A DNA stretch of 64,000 nucleotides, taken from positions 1 to 64,000 of the forward strand of contig ARYC01017342.1 in assembly GCA_000711775.1 (NCBI GenBank), in the 5' to 3' direction. The position numbers were made by a program, and so were the translations under genes. This document shows, in pieces, positions 46,861 through 57,700 of this stretch. Numbering within the stretch: position 1 is the first letter of the stretch; each line of letters begins with the position of its first letter. Origin of the DNA: Oxytricha trifallax. Its lineage: Eukaryota; Ciliophora; Spirotrichea; Sporadotrichida; Oxytrichidae. The notes under the pieces are model-generated. The model was not told where the DNA came from. It did no database searches and was given only the letters and a program-made list of their open reading frames with translations.

Positions 46861-47194
46861 ACATTAGTTTATATAAATTTAACTCCATCTGAGTCGTTCT
46901 TCATCCTACTCAATTTGTTTTTATTTATATAAATATATATAAATAAGCATTTATTTATTCATTTCAAAGTTTTATTAAGTTGTTTTAAGATCTCACTATC
47001 ATGTATATAAAATGCACTCTTCCTAACTTAAGCCTTTAAAATATCATTAATTTATTATCAAAATGAATCTTTCCTTTTGTATAGTAAATCATTTATTAAC
47101 ATCAGTACTTATAAGCTGTTATTGATGATGATGATGATGAATAACTTAAGGTAAGGTGAATAAGAAAACTAGAAATAAAGATCTCTAGTATTAA

Positions 47195-47690
47195 ATATAT
47201 AATTATTATTGTTATTGTTATTACTGCTATTGTTATTATTATTGAGCGTATATATATTAGTTAGTTGTAATTAGTACTAAAGGTGACGATAGTTTTTCCA
47301 ATTCAATGTCTTTCGAGTATTTTGTGTCCTGTATGTCTTTAGCTGGGAGCGACTTTGGCCGTTTGGACCTATGTGCCTCTCATAGGGTGCTCCTGGGGGT
47401 CTTGTCCCTTGTCATCTCGTCCCACGTCCTGACTTGCCTCTTCGGACCCCGACTCAGCCTGAGCGCGGCCTTTGTCAGGGGTATCCCTGGGGGGCATGTC
47501 CCTAGCCTGGACCGGTCAGCGTGCCAACCACCAAAGTCTGATCTCTTTTTTATTCTTTCGCTTTTTTTTAAGAGATGTTTTTTAGAAATTTTTTTCATCT
47601 CTGTCTTGTTGTTAAAGTGCATATTCATAGAGATCAGTTCGTCATCTTTAGCAGTAATAACAATAACAATAATAATTTAAGCTGTTATTT
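47195..47690. mobile_element. GC-rich island with inverted microsatellite ends, copy 1
   Basis: The left edge TTATTGTTATTGTTATTACT is inverted at the right edge (AGTAATAACAATAACAATAA). The core holds repeated words AGGGTGCTCCTGGGGGTCTT and AGGGGTATCCCTGGGGGGCA. The copy at 52.2-52.7 kb has the same plan (AGGGTGTTCTCTGGGGCGGC). It may be a small mobile unit or a tandem coding repeat. Confidence 0.5.
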
Positions 47691-48085
47691 ATAAAGTATT
47701 TTATTAACTTCTCCCTAAACCAATTACATTGAGCTAACATTCATTCTTGTGGAAACCAGTTAAACTTTTTAAAGTAGCCTCCTCTCTCCTATTCCATTCT
47801 CTGAATTCTTACTCTTCCACTAGCTTTCTTCTTAAGTTCTATATAGAGTTAAGCTAAATCTACCTAGCTTTAGAAGGTGTTTCGATATTGGGGTTTTACT
47901 GCGATTTATCCACAAACACTTGTTAAGGATTGTCATAAAGCACCCCTAATATTCTAGTTAGATTTATCGCTAATTCTATATAGAATTTTTGGCTTCCTGA
48001 GCCTGACAGAAAAATGGTAGTCATCCAAGCAATACAAGAGTAGCCAGCTCTAAAAAATTCATCTGGTACCACAAGCAATAATTAC
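47303..48085 (-). CDS. Gene with GC-rich 3' part, unrecognised
   Basis: The first part reads VVPDEFFRAGYSCIAWMTTI, ELAINLTRILGVLYDNPQQV, LRRKLVEEQEFREWNRREEA. It continues in frame through Ile/Val-rich codons made by AAC/AAT-type repeats, then a Lys-rich stretch and ARDMPPRDTPDKGRAQAESG, SEEASQDVGRDDKGQDPQEH, ending ILERH with TGA. The last part is strikingly GC-rich and acidic/disordered, quite unlike everything around it. Its edges carry inverted trinucleotide-type repeats, so this part may be an inserted element read through in frame. A related motif (ARDMPPQRTP) occurs at 52.3 kb. Confidence 0.45.
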
Positions 48086-48580
48086 GAAAATATACTACAA
48101 TAGTAAAATTAAGTTTGCTAGTTTAAATATTTTATCACTTTTAAGTATAATGATAGCTAGAATAGATTCAAAAGTATACTACAATGTTTATTTTTCCACA
48201 TTAATTGCTTATTATATTATAATTGATATTCTCCAATACTATTTTAATCAAATGTAAATTACTGTGTTATTAAGGGAACTTCCCAGCTGTAAACTAATGT
48301 TCAGTAATATCTCATAATTTGATGTTTACTTTCCTCCACTAAATATTCCTTATTATTGATGCTTAGTTTATCTAGTAGATAGATGTTGTTAAAGAATTTT
48401 ATAAAGTATATTTAAGTTTAGTTTTTAATTGAATTTATAATTAAACCAACATTCAAGCTTATTTATAAGGTGCTATTAATTAGATATTAAGTTATTAGAT
48501 CACTAAGGTAAGTAGAGTAAAATAACAATTATTATGAGAAAATTCATTTTCATAAAATCTAGTATTTTATTCATAACATT

Positions 48581-49249
48581 TCAGCTCATCTACCCTCTAC
48601 TATCTAGTCTATTCACTTCCTCCTAACTCTTTTGGGTCTTTTTTGTCAAATTTTTGTTATTCATTGATTTTTAGATTAAACTCATCTCAATTGGCCTTCT
48701 TTGTATTTTCATCATCAAGTTTCTCACTCTTTGTTTATGTTCTCGAAGTTCTAGTTTTTATATTCCTTCTTCTAGTTATGTGATATTAGCTAGTAAATCT
48801 ATCTAAATCTTGGCATTCGTGTCAATAATTTTAGTTTTTCTAAGAGAATCTTGTGGGGTCTCCTGTTTCATTTATCAAATTATAGTTTATCATGTGATTT
48901 CAGTCCACGAATGCTTTATGAATGTTCCATTAATGACTTATACATAGTCTTCGTAGTTCTTGCATGACCAAAAGCCATCATTGTGCCCTTAATGTTTATT
49001 GAGACATATAAATATTTTTTGTCATTTGTAGATGTTTTGTTTAAATTGACTTCTTCTACTTTCTGAGTACCATATTTCATATATTTTGTGATTCAGTTTC
49101 TTTGTGTTCATCTAAACCAGCTATTGAATAATTTCTCTTGTGTTACTGTCCTTGAGCTGAGTAACAATTCTTAATATATTTTTTGCAAAACCATGCGCAT
49201 TATTTTCAATAATAGCTTTTTTGTAAGTTTCCATAATTTCAATTTCCAT
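48581..49249 (-). CDS. Intact 222-residue basic coiled-coil protein
   Basis: One frame, MEIEIMETYKKAIIENNAHG to RLDSRGQMS, ending in TGA. Highlights are FAKNILRIVTQLKDSNTREI, YEDYVQVINGTFIKHSWTEI, DLLANITQLEEGIQKLELRE and RNLMMKIQRRPIEMSL. TGA codes Trp three times (IYKWQKI, EITWQTIIWQM). Helical and basic, with a C-terminal coiled coil. Size would suit a TBE 22K gene, but there is no similarity to the one at 35 kb. No neighbour links it to an element. Family unrecognised. Confidence 0.55.
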
Positions 49250-49831
49250 TATCTTCAAAGGATTAGCTGCTATTTTCAATAATATATGTTTAAAATTTCA
49301 AAAATTGTAAAAAGTAATTAATCAACTTCATATATTTATTATAACTTAAACTGGAATTAAAATAGAAAAAATACTTAATGATGAAAGTAGAACTTCCCAA
49401 AATCCATTACTATATATCATTGTAAAATCTTAAAGTAAGCATTTCATTTCAAATTAATTGATTGTAAAAGTTCTATTTTCTTATGAATTAATCATTATAC
49501 ATGAAAAAGTTCAAGAAATTTTATTTAATTTTAAATTGCGCTGTGTTGATTTTATTATATATTAACCAGATAACGTAAAACTTTCCATTAAATAATTTAA
49601 AGATAATTATTTCAAACATTTATTATTTGTGAAAAAATGACAATTTTTGAATTAGGAAATTGATAAAGTAAAAAAAAATATCAGAATTCTTAGTTATATA
49701 AAGAATGTGTTAAATAATTACAAATAAAAAAACATGTCTCTTACTTATTTCATTTTTTTACTAACATAAATATAATATAATTTATATTATTTAATTAAAG
49801 GCAGTTTAAATTAATTTCTAATTTTTGTTTT

Positions 49832-51523
49832 GGGTGTTGATACCGGGACGTCCCAAGAAAATCAGGACGTCCCGAGAATATCAGGACGTCCCAGGATCAC
49901 CAGGACGTCCCAGGATTACCAGGACGTCCCAGATTTTATATATTAGTGTAAAAAAATAAATTTACTATTTCTTTTAAATATAAATTCATATTAATTATAA
50001 ATAATAATCAAAGAAAGGTTACTTGAAAAAAAAGCTAATTATAATAAACCTTTTCATTTAAATAAAGTTTTTCATATTGCTGAAATACATTTAATTTTAT
50101 AAAAATATTTTTATTTAAATCAAATGTAAATTATAAAATTTATCATACAAATTTTACTATTTATGTGTTTAATTTTAAATTTAATATTACTAGAGTTATA
50201 TTTAAAGCTTTAATAACTATAAATGTTGTTAGTGTTTTTCTATTAAGAAAATAATAATAACCAATTAATTTTATGAATAATAGTTGATAAATAAAGGCTG
50301 CATGCACATTATTTCTGAAATTATGTATATATTAATGTTGGATGACAGAGAATGCCTTTGCCTTATATATGTCATGCAAGATCATAACTTTTAAAATATT
50401 TAAATTACACTTATTTTTTCCAATTCATATATTTTCGGCTTATCAAAAATAGAAAAAAATTATTTATTTAATTGTATAACAAATCTTGTTTAGAAATATC
50501 ATTTTAATTATTGAAAATCTAATATAAAAATTAAAAATTTTACAAAAAGATTATTATCAATAATTTAAAAATTGCATTAAGCCTTATTATTATATAATTT
50601 TGTGAAATTTCTCTATTAATTTTGATTTTATTTTATATATAATAATTAGATATATTTATATATATTTTTTATTTTAAATAAATAATTAAAAATTAATTAT
50701 TTTCTTTATTTTTATGTCTCATTCATGTGGACATGACCTTGTAAAAAATAGCTATCTTGTTCAAGCTTTAATTAGGTCATAATAATTCTCTAACATCCCA
50801 GAAAACTTTAGTTAAAGATGCACCACTTGTTTTAATCTGTAAACTTTATTAAATATTATAAACAGTTTCACTAATATTTCTGCCATTAGGAAATAATTAT
50901 AATGGATCTCTTACAATACTTTCAAAAAGTAAGTATTAGGATAAGAAATTTTTAAACCATTTTTATAGTTTATCTCTGCGACATTGGTTATTATTACAAT
51001 CATAAAAGCATGATCTATAAACTATTCTTTTAAAGTATACCTTATTTATAGTTATGAATAGAATTTCAACCTTTTCATAATAATTGATAGGATGCAACAT
51101 CATTATAATTCCAAAAAATAAAGCTTAGGTAACATTTACTATGCAATCTTGAATATTTATTATTAATATGGTTCCATGTGTATTTAAGTTAATTAATTAT
51201 TAACGATTAACTATTATTTTTTCACAAATTCATAAAAATGTCCTTTAAAAATTATTTTCAGAGGCGTTGATTCATCAAAAGGTGGTAATGCCACCTTGAG
51301 CCTGCTGTTAGCTATTTTTATTTAGTAACGAAGCATGGGCTCTGCCTTTCCTTACACCGCTCGGGGAACATCCATTGACCTCGCCTTATAATATTCTTAT
51401 AGAACCTTCCTGTGAAACTTTTTATTATAGTTATAATTTTTTTTATACTTATAAATAAATCTGGGACGTCCTGGTAATCCTGGGACGTCCTGATATTCTT
51501 GGGACGTCCCGGTATCAACACCC
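49832..51523. mobile_element. 1.7-kb element with GGGACGTCCC arrays and 8-bp target duplication
   Basis: Terminal inverted repeats GGGTGTTGATACCGGGACGT, flanked by the direct repeat TTTGTTTT on both sides. An 8-bp duplication is typical of hAT elements. Just inside each end stand tandem copies of a unit built on the palindrome GGGACGTCCC: five on the left (49845-49932), three on the right (51464-51510). The interior is AT-rich without a readable transposase, so it is non-autonomous. A GC-rich patch with GTGGTAATGCCACC lies near 51.28 kb. Confidence 0.85.
49844..49932. repeat. Minisatellite of GGGACGTCCC, five units
   Basis: Units of about 17 bp, CAGGACGTCCCAGGATTAC-like, each with the self-complementary core GGACGTCC. 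The right end has three inverted units. Confidence 0.9.
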
Positions 51524-52224
51524 TTTGTTTTTAACAATTGTTTTCTATTTTATAAATAATGGGGTGAATCTGTAAGGAGCTGGGGATAATATTTGTTCGA
51601 TCATAAAAAAAAACATAATAAAATTACAAATAGTGGGGTTGATGATTTTACTATCTTTGGTAAAGCCCAGTATACCTTTTTAAGCTCATTCCAAGTTCCA
51701 CTTAAAGATCACTATGTGTTCAACTTATGTTCATTTCCAGGTATTTCAATTATTTTACTTTCTTGACCCCCTTCAACAGATGCTCAATTTATTTGGCATC
51801 ACTCAGAAATTCAGTATTTCTATGTTTAGTTATAATTGTGAGTTATTTCGATTTGGCTGAAGATTCCACTACCTGTTTTAAATATTAATGAATGGTCTTT
51901 AATGCTCACGAACATGTTGTCTGCATATGTTACGAATTCGCTTAATTTTATAAGGAAATGTAATGGTATAAATTGAAAATAATGAGTGATACTCTTCTTC
52001 CTTATTTGACTTTATTCTCCGCTTTATATATTCTCTTTCATATTTAATTTTCTATTATTTGAGAAGAGAACTTCAACTAATCTTGTTGTTTTCTTGTTAT
52101 AATCTATCATGAATTTTTAAAATTAAAAATTGTTTCAATCAAATTTAAACAGTAAATATGCTCATAATGATAAAGCAAGTGAAATTAAAAATCTAGAAAT
52201 TAAAAATTCTAGACTTAATATATA

Positions 52225-52740
52225 ATCTATTTATTACTATTACTATTATTAAATATAATATACCTTAAATTAGTTAGTTAGGTATAAACATTAGTTTTCT
52301 CAAAGATCTTTGCTGGTACACTGAAGACTGCCAGTTCGGTCCCTACCTGCAACTAGGGTGTTCTCTGGGGCGGCATATCCCGCGCCTCCAGTGTGATTGG
52401 TAGCCTGATTTTATTTTTTTTATTTTATTTTTGTTGTTGTCCTTGTCGTATGTTTTCCAGATGTCGTCGATGCACTTTTCAATGTTGGAGTTTTGAGTAG
52501 TATTCTTGAATTCGTAGGCATCGAGATCCTTGGAGTTGTCGTCATCAGCAATCCACCTAGTAGTTATAGAACTAGGCTCTTCGGCGCCATCTTCTGTTTT
52601 TGCAGCAATAATAGTCCTGACTTGTTCATGGAGGCCACTTCCCTCGCCCTCAACTACATCAGCTTTCTTTGTTGTTGTTGGTCCAGCTTCCCTCTTTAGT
52701 AGTAATAGTAATAAATAGATTTATGCTCATAATGATTAAA
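52225..52740 (-). CDS. GC-rich island copy 2 with coding frame
   Basis: The minus strand reads KREAGPTTTKKADVVEGEGS, GLHEQVRTIIAAKTEDGAEE, PSSITTRWIADDDNSKDLDA, YEFKNTTQNSNIEKCIDDIW, then Lys/Asn-rich. A neighbouring frame then carries ARDMPPQRTP, matching the 47.4-kb island. Edges are inverted microsatellites (TTATTACTATTACTATTATT and TAGTAGTAATAGTAATAAAT). An acidic, disordered product; no family. Composition differs sharply from its flanks. Confidence 0.45.
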
Positions 52741-53142
52741 TAAAAAATGGAATTGAATTGAAAACATCAAAACATGAAACATACGGTAAGTAAATTTTTT
52801 TGGTCCATTTAAACTTAGCAATTATCGTTAAAAATAATATTTGTATATAGGAATATACAAAACACTGATACACTATATAAAATAGCTAATAAATAATAAA
52901 TCAATATTTAAAATAAAGGGAATCTTGTTTGTAAATAAAACAAGGAGAGGCGACACAATAGATATTTTGATTTTGTCGAATACAATTATAAACCCTAATT
53001 ATATGAAATATCTAATGCTTATATACTTGTTCGATAAAATCTATTCATTTAAGGAAATGAAAAATTAATAAAATTGCAAGTAAAAAATTTAATTTCAGTT
53101 AAAATATGTATATTTAAGCAAACATTTTTTCGCAGTTAAATA

Positions 53143-53167
53143 AATATATATATATATATATATATAA
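53143..53167. repeat. (AT)n microsatellite
   Basis: Uninterrupted TA dinucleotides in AT-rich sequence without a gene. Confidence 0.85.
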
Positions 53168-53329
53168 TGATACATTTACTTTAAACTAAATATTAATGCC
53201 AATTATTCTGTGTTTTGTATTTATAATTTCCAAATGTTTTGTATTTTATCAATAATAGGCTTTTCTCAGAAATTAAGGAATTACAGTAATTTGTATTTCC
53301 AAACAGATTTGAAAAATTTCTGTAAGTTT

Positions 53330-53985
53330 CTTAACAGGTAAGTTTCTCTCTTAATACTCTTCCTTCTGGAACTTTTGATGTGTTCCAATAGTCATATTAA
53401 TTTTATATGGGTGTTCTTGTTTTCTCTAAATCTTCTTTATTAGTTCTCAGTAATTATTAGTGCACTTTTCTTATGTTTGAGTTTATTCATGATGACTTCC
53501 TCTATTATTTTACTAATGTTTAATTCAACAAGATCAGCCTTGTGTTATTAATCTGGGGGAAAGAGTCCTCTAGGTTTTTGTATAGTAGAATTAGTTTACT
53601 TTCTCTCAAATATGCGGATTTTTTCCCGAGTTTATACTGTCTACGATCTTTGTGTTAACTACCAATTTTCTTTTAACAATATGAATTTTTCCATCGAAAC
53701 CATCATGACCTATGGCTCTATTGAAATACCATTCCCTAATGTTCTTTTCGACTTCTTACTTGTTGCAGTGATTATCCGCTCGTTTTCCCTAATTATTATT
53801 TAGTCTCCAATTCACTTGTGTCTTTATTCTTATTTCTTTTATCTTGAGAAAGTTCACTTAAAAATTTAGTGATTCTTTGTTGAGTTTCCTCACTCAAATT
53901 AATTTCTCTTACTTTATCGTAAGACCTTTGATAGACTCTCACTACTTTTGATATTTGTCATTCTTTTCACCATGTAGAATAAACA
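53330..53985 (-). pseudogene. LINE-type reverse transcriptase fragment
   Basis: The minus strand shows IREWYFNRAIGHDGFDG (the N-K-A-P-G-P-D-G-F region of non-LTR reverse transcriptases), KTQRTLSPRLI (near the N-Y-R-P-I-S region), then LVELNISKIIEEVIMNKLKH and TENQQRRFRENKNTHIKL (the E-K-x-I-x-x-R-L and Q-x-G-F-R-x-x region). At least one frame change separates the blocks. The catalytic YADD box and the endonuclease were not found, so this is a short 5'-central remnant. Confidence 0.6.
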
Positions 53986-54638
53986 AAGGATTTTGTTCCT
54001 TTCAAAGCAATTTATAATTCTCTTATCGCTATACTATAGTATAATTATTTTTCATTGTTAGTATATTTAATATTTAAGGTGTTTATCTTGATTACCCATT
54101 ATGGTGGTTGGTTGTGACAATTATCAAATATTTAGTTGCAAGTAAATTGCAGAATTACATATTTAAAAGAATGTTGTTTTATTTTATAATTTATATTAAA
54201 ATAATCATTTATCATTATATATTCATAAAAATTTTGAAAATAATCATAAATGTGACAAAAGAAGAATTTAAAACAACTTTTATCATTTTAACTAAGTATA
54301 AAAGTGATGCAGACAATAATATATTTATTTTCCTTCTTTTTTCTCTATATTATTACTATCCTTTTTTTAAAGATATTATTTATACATAATTTATTATCAT
54401 GACTTATATAAAAAATAAAATTTAATAAATAGATATTTCTATTATATTTTTTTCTGTTATTGAATCCTAAATTCTTTAATTTTTTTATAATTAAGCTAGA
54501 ATATTTACTTAAGTTTTTATAAACAATAATATCAAAAAACCAATGTTAAACTTATTTACTTTTCAATAATTTTATCAATAAAAGTTAGTAGTATAAATCA
54601 ATTCATAAAACAATTATAAGCATATTGAAACATTTAAG

Positions 54639-54682
54639 AAATAGGGCAAAAGTAACAATTTTATTTTACTTTTGCCCTATTT
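54639..54682. other. Perfect 17-bp inverted repeat hairpin
   Basis: AAATAGGGCAAAAGTAA and its exact inverse are separated by 10 nt. It lies just beyond the 3' side of the host-like minus-strand gene, so it may be a 3'-end structure, or a tiny foldback element. Confidence 0.7.
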
Positions 54683-54789
54683 TAATACTATAAAACTTGA
54701 ACAAATATTTTATGAATAATATTATAAAATGATCTTGTTTATGTTTAAATATGATATAACAGAATTTATTTCCATAATTTGCAATTTAA

Positions 54790-57700
54790 AAAATCTTATT
54801 AAGGTCGTTTTGCTTTGTTTAACTTATTTTTCTTCGAAGAATTAATGAATTTAGTTGTCCAATTTTGCCTCTGAATCTGACATTTTACTTCGACAAGTAT
54901 TTTCCAACATTATTTCCTAATATCAGATACTCTGTTACTTTTCTCTCTATCTGTAGATCTATCTCCTAAAATTTTATGTTCTTCTTCGCTAATAAGATAT
55001 TGTAGTTAGCTAATCCTGGTTGGTGGGTTTCAAAGCTGATTGTTTATACTTTCGAGAAGATTTGGTTAAATTAATTTCCTTTAGAGTGAGTTTCCACTCC
55101 TTGAAGATGGATTTGAACAGTCTTTTTTTATGCAATCATTTGCTCAATTCTTTGATATGATAAGTAAAATCTTTCATTACTATAACTGCTTGATTTTTGC
55201 ATTTAAGCTTCAATGACTTAATATTGTAGGAATACAATTGATTTAGGAAATTAAAATAAAGATAAATTAATAAATAAAAGAATAAAATACATGTGAAAAA
55301 GGTGATTGTTTAAATTTTGTCAAATATACATTTAATAAGGGTAAATTCATCGAAATATTACTAATTTATTTATTCTAAAAAAAATCAGAGTTTATCGGTT
55401 TAAAATCCATCTTTAAAAATTACCAATCTGTCTCTATAACTAATTAATTCTTTGTTCATAATTACTGTTTGATAAACTTTTATATCTTTTAATATGTCTA
55501 AATCAAATTCTTGAGATAATTCATGCAAACTTAATAATACTAGAAGAAATTCATGATAATGCTGAAGAAATAGTGAAATTCTTAAAGGAAACATATTAGA
55601 GAATTCATCTTTATAACAGCGAAAATTTCTAAATTTCTAGATAAAATATTCATTGTTACACAACTTAAATTCAGTATAGCGAATAGGGAATGTGATTAAT
55701 ACAGTGACTTAAGATTAACAAGAAAATATTTAAAATTAAGAGTTCATAAAAGGAGGAACTGCGATGAAAAAATTAGAAACTTATAATATAATTTTGAAAT
55801 TTAATGCATGTTTTTAGTTTTTAATTTATAAATATGAAAGCATTCAGTATATTGTTACATATCTCTTTATTTCTTAAACTATGTGCGATCTCGTTATTCT
55901 TTTAAAAATTATTCTTTTATTGAAATTTGTGTCGTTAACTTTCTCGAAACCTTTATGGTAATTTTTTGAAAGAGAATTCAAAATTATTTGGACTTTACTA
56001 TTGTCAATACCCTCTATCGCATCGAAGAACCGAGATATCTTGATTTTATTTTTGAGTTAAAATAAACTTAAAAAATCATCAAAAATTAAAATTAACTTAT
56101 CTCGCTTTTACGATGCGATAGAGCGGTAACGCCAATATTGAAAAGTCCAAATAATTTTGAATTCTCTTTCAAAAAATTACCAAATTGTCAAGGTATCGAG
56201 AAAGTTAACTGCCACAAATTTTAATATAAAACCCCGTAAGTCAATTAAGAATGAAGATTGGGGATTAAGAATAATGAAATTAAGAATTAATTTTAATTGG
56301 CTGAAATTAAATATAATTAGGCTAAAACCAAATTTACGCACCCTGATTGGTTTATTTTATAGAGACAATTGATCGAGCCAATGGCTTTAATAATTAGCCA
56401 AAACTTTAATAATTTACGCCAATTAAAATTAATTCTTAATTTCATTATTCTTAATCCCCAATCTTCTTTCTTAATTGACTAACGGGGTTTTATATTAATT
56501 TATCTTTAATTTAATTTCCTAAATCAATTGTATTCATACAATATTATATCCAGCATATTCTGAAGTTTCTTGACTTCCTTGTTCAAATAAGGCAGTAAAC
56601 ATACCTTAAAGATGTGCTGAGAGCAATTAAATATAGTTGAAATGTTTCAGGTTAGGAATCGCCAAAAAATTTGATCGTTTTTATCATGAATCTGCCGCAA
56701 TTTAGTTCTAGTACTCCACCACTCCAACCTGTAGAAACTACGCGATATCCTTTTTATATAGTCCAATGATTCTTTGCAGTCTAATTTCTACAAGATTTAT
56801 GAAATTCGGCTTCTTGCTTTCCATCTCTCTAATCATTCGGTCTTTCTTAGATTTGATGTTCCATCTTTTCAAGTTTAATTCACAAATGCTCAGTTCGAAG
56901 GTCTTAATAGTCATTTCTCTTTTATTTTATTAACTAAAGTCCTTATTTAATTTCTTAATTTTTTACAAATTTCTTATGCCTCTATACCCAGTCTTCCATC
57001 TCTCTCACCGATTATTAAGCGAGTATAATCAAAATGAGGAGATCGTTATAAAGAAATCAAAAATGCAATCAAATAAGATTATGTTCTAATAAAGTTTTAC
57101 TTATGTTTTTTTAACTGTAGCTATTTCGAATTAATTTCATTTGTTACTAATCACTCAACTAATTAACTAATTAAACATGTATTATTCTGATAATTAAATT
57201 TTATAAACTTTTCCAAATCATTTCTATTTTAGGGCATCTTAGTAGTTGTAGCTGTAGCAGTCTTCGAGTTTCTTAATCAAAATTTCTTCGATATCTTCAA
57301 GGTATCTTCAGGGTATCTTCATGATATTTTCCTCAAAAATCAAAAAATGAAAATTAATGGAGTTTAACAATAATAACAATAACAATAACAATAGCAACAA
57401 CAGTAATAACAATAATTAAATCAAAAATAGCTATAATTAAAGAGCACTTTTAAATACATGAGAATTTAAAAATTCTTAAAATCTCTGATTTTATTCTTCA
57501 TTTTCATCATCACTTAAATTATCATCCTTAACATTGAGACTTTAAACTTGAAATTTATGAAAAATTTGATTTTTTGGTAAAAATCCCTGCTCTTTAATTA
57601 TAGCTAATTTTGACTTAATTATTGTTATTACTGTTGTTGCTATTGTTATTGTTATTGTTATTATTGTTAAACTCCATTAATTTTCATTTTTTGATTTTTG

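Larger units (their letters stand above)
55222..56541. mobile_element. TA-flanked TIR element (IES/MITE family 1), long copy
   Basis: A 1.32-kb insertion whose ends TTGTAGGAATACAATTGATT are inverted and each touch TA, as in the 429-bp copy at 15.5 kb. Inner sequence near 55.97-56.2 kb (GAGAATTCAAAATTATTTGG, TCTATCGCATCG) also matches that copy. A 274-bp foldback unit is nested near the right end. Excision at TA restores the surrounding coding frame exactly. Confidence 0.8.

Noticed and set aside
47470-47540. HDV-like ribozyme suggested by GGGGGGCATGTCCCTAGCC
   Set aside because: The short string resembles part of the HDV core, but the required pairings P1 and P4 could not be drawn, and the stretch reads as protein on the other strand.
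47380-47628. Minus-strand 82-codon frame (GGWHADRSRLG..) as a gene
   Set aside because: The neighbouring frame with ARDMPPRDTP continues from upstream coding sequence and shares a motif with the 52-kb island, so it is the better reading.
49844-49932. CRISPR-like array of GGACGTCC repeats
   Set aside because: Spacers are too short and similar, the host is eukaryotic, and the array is the end of a transposable element.
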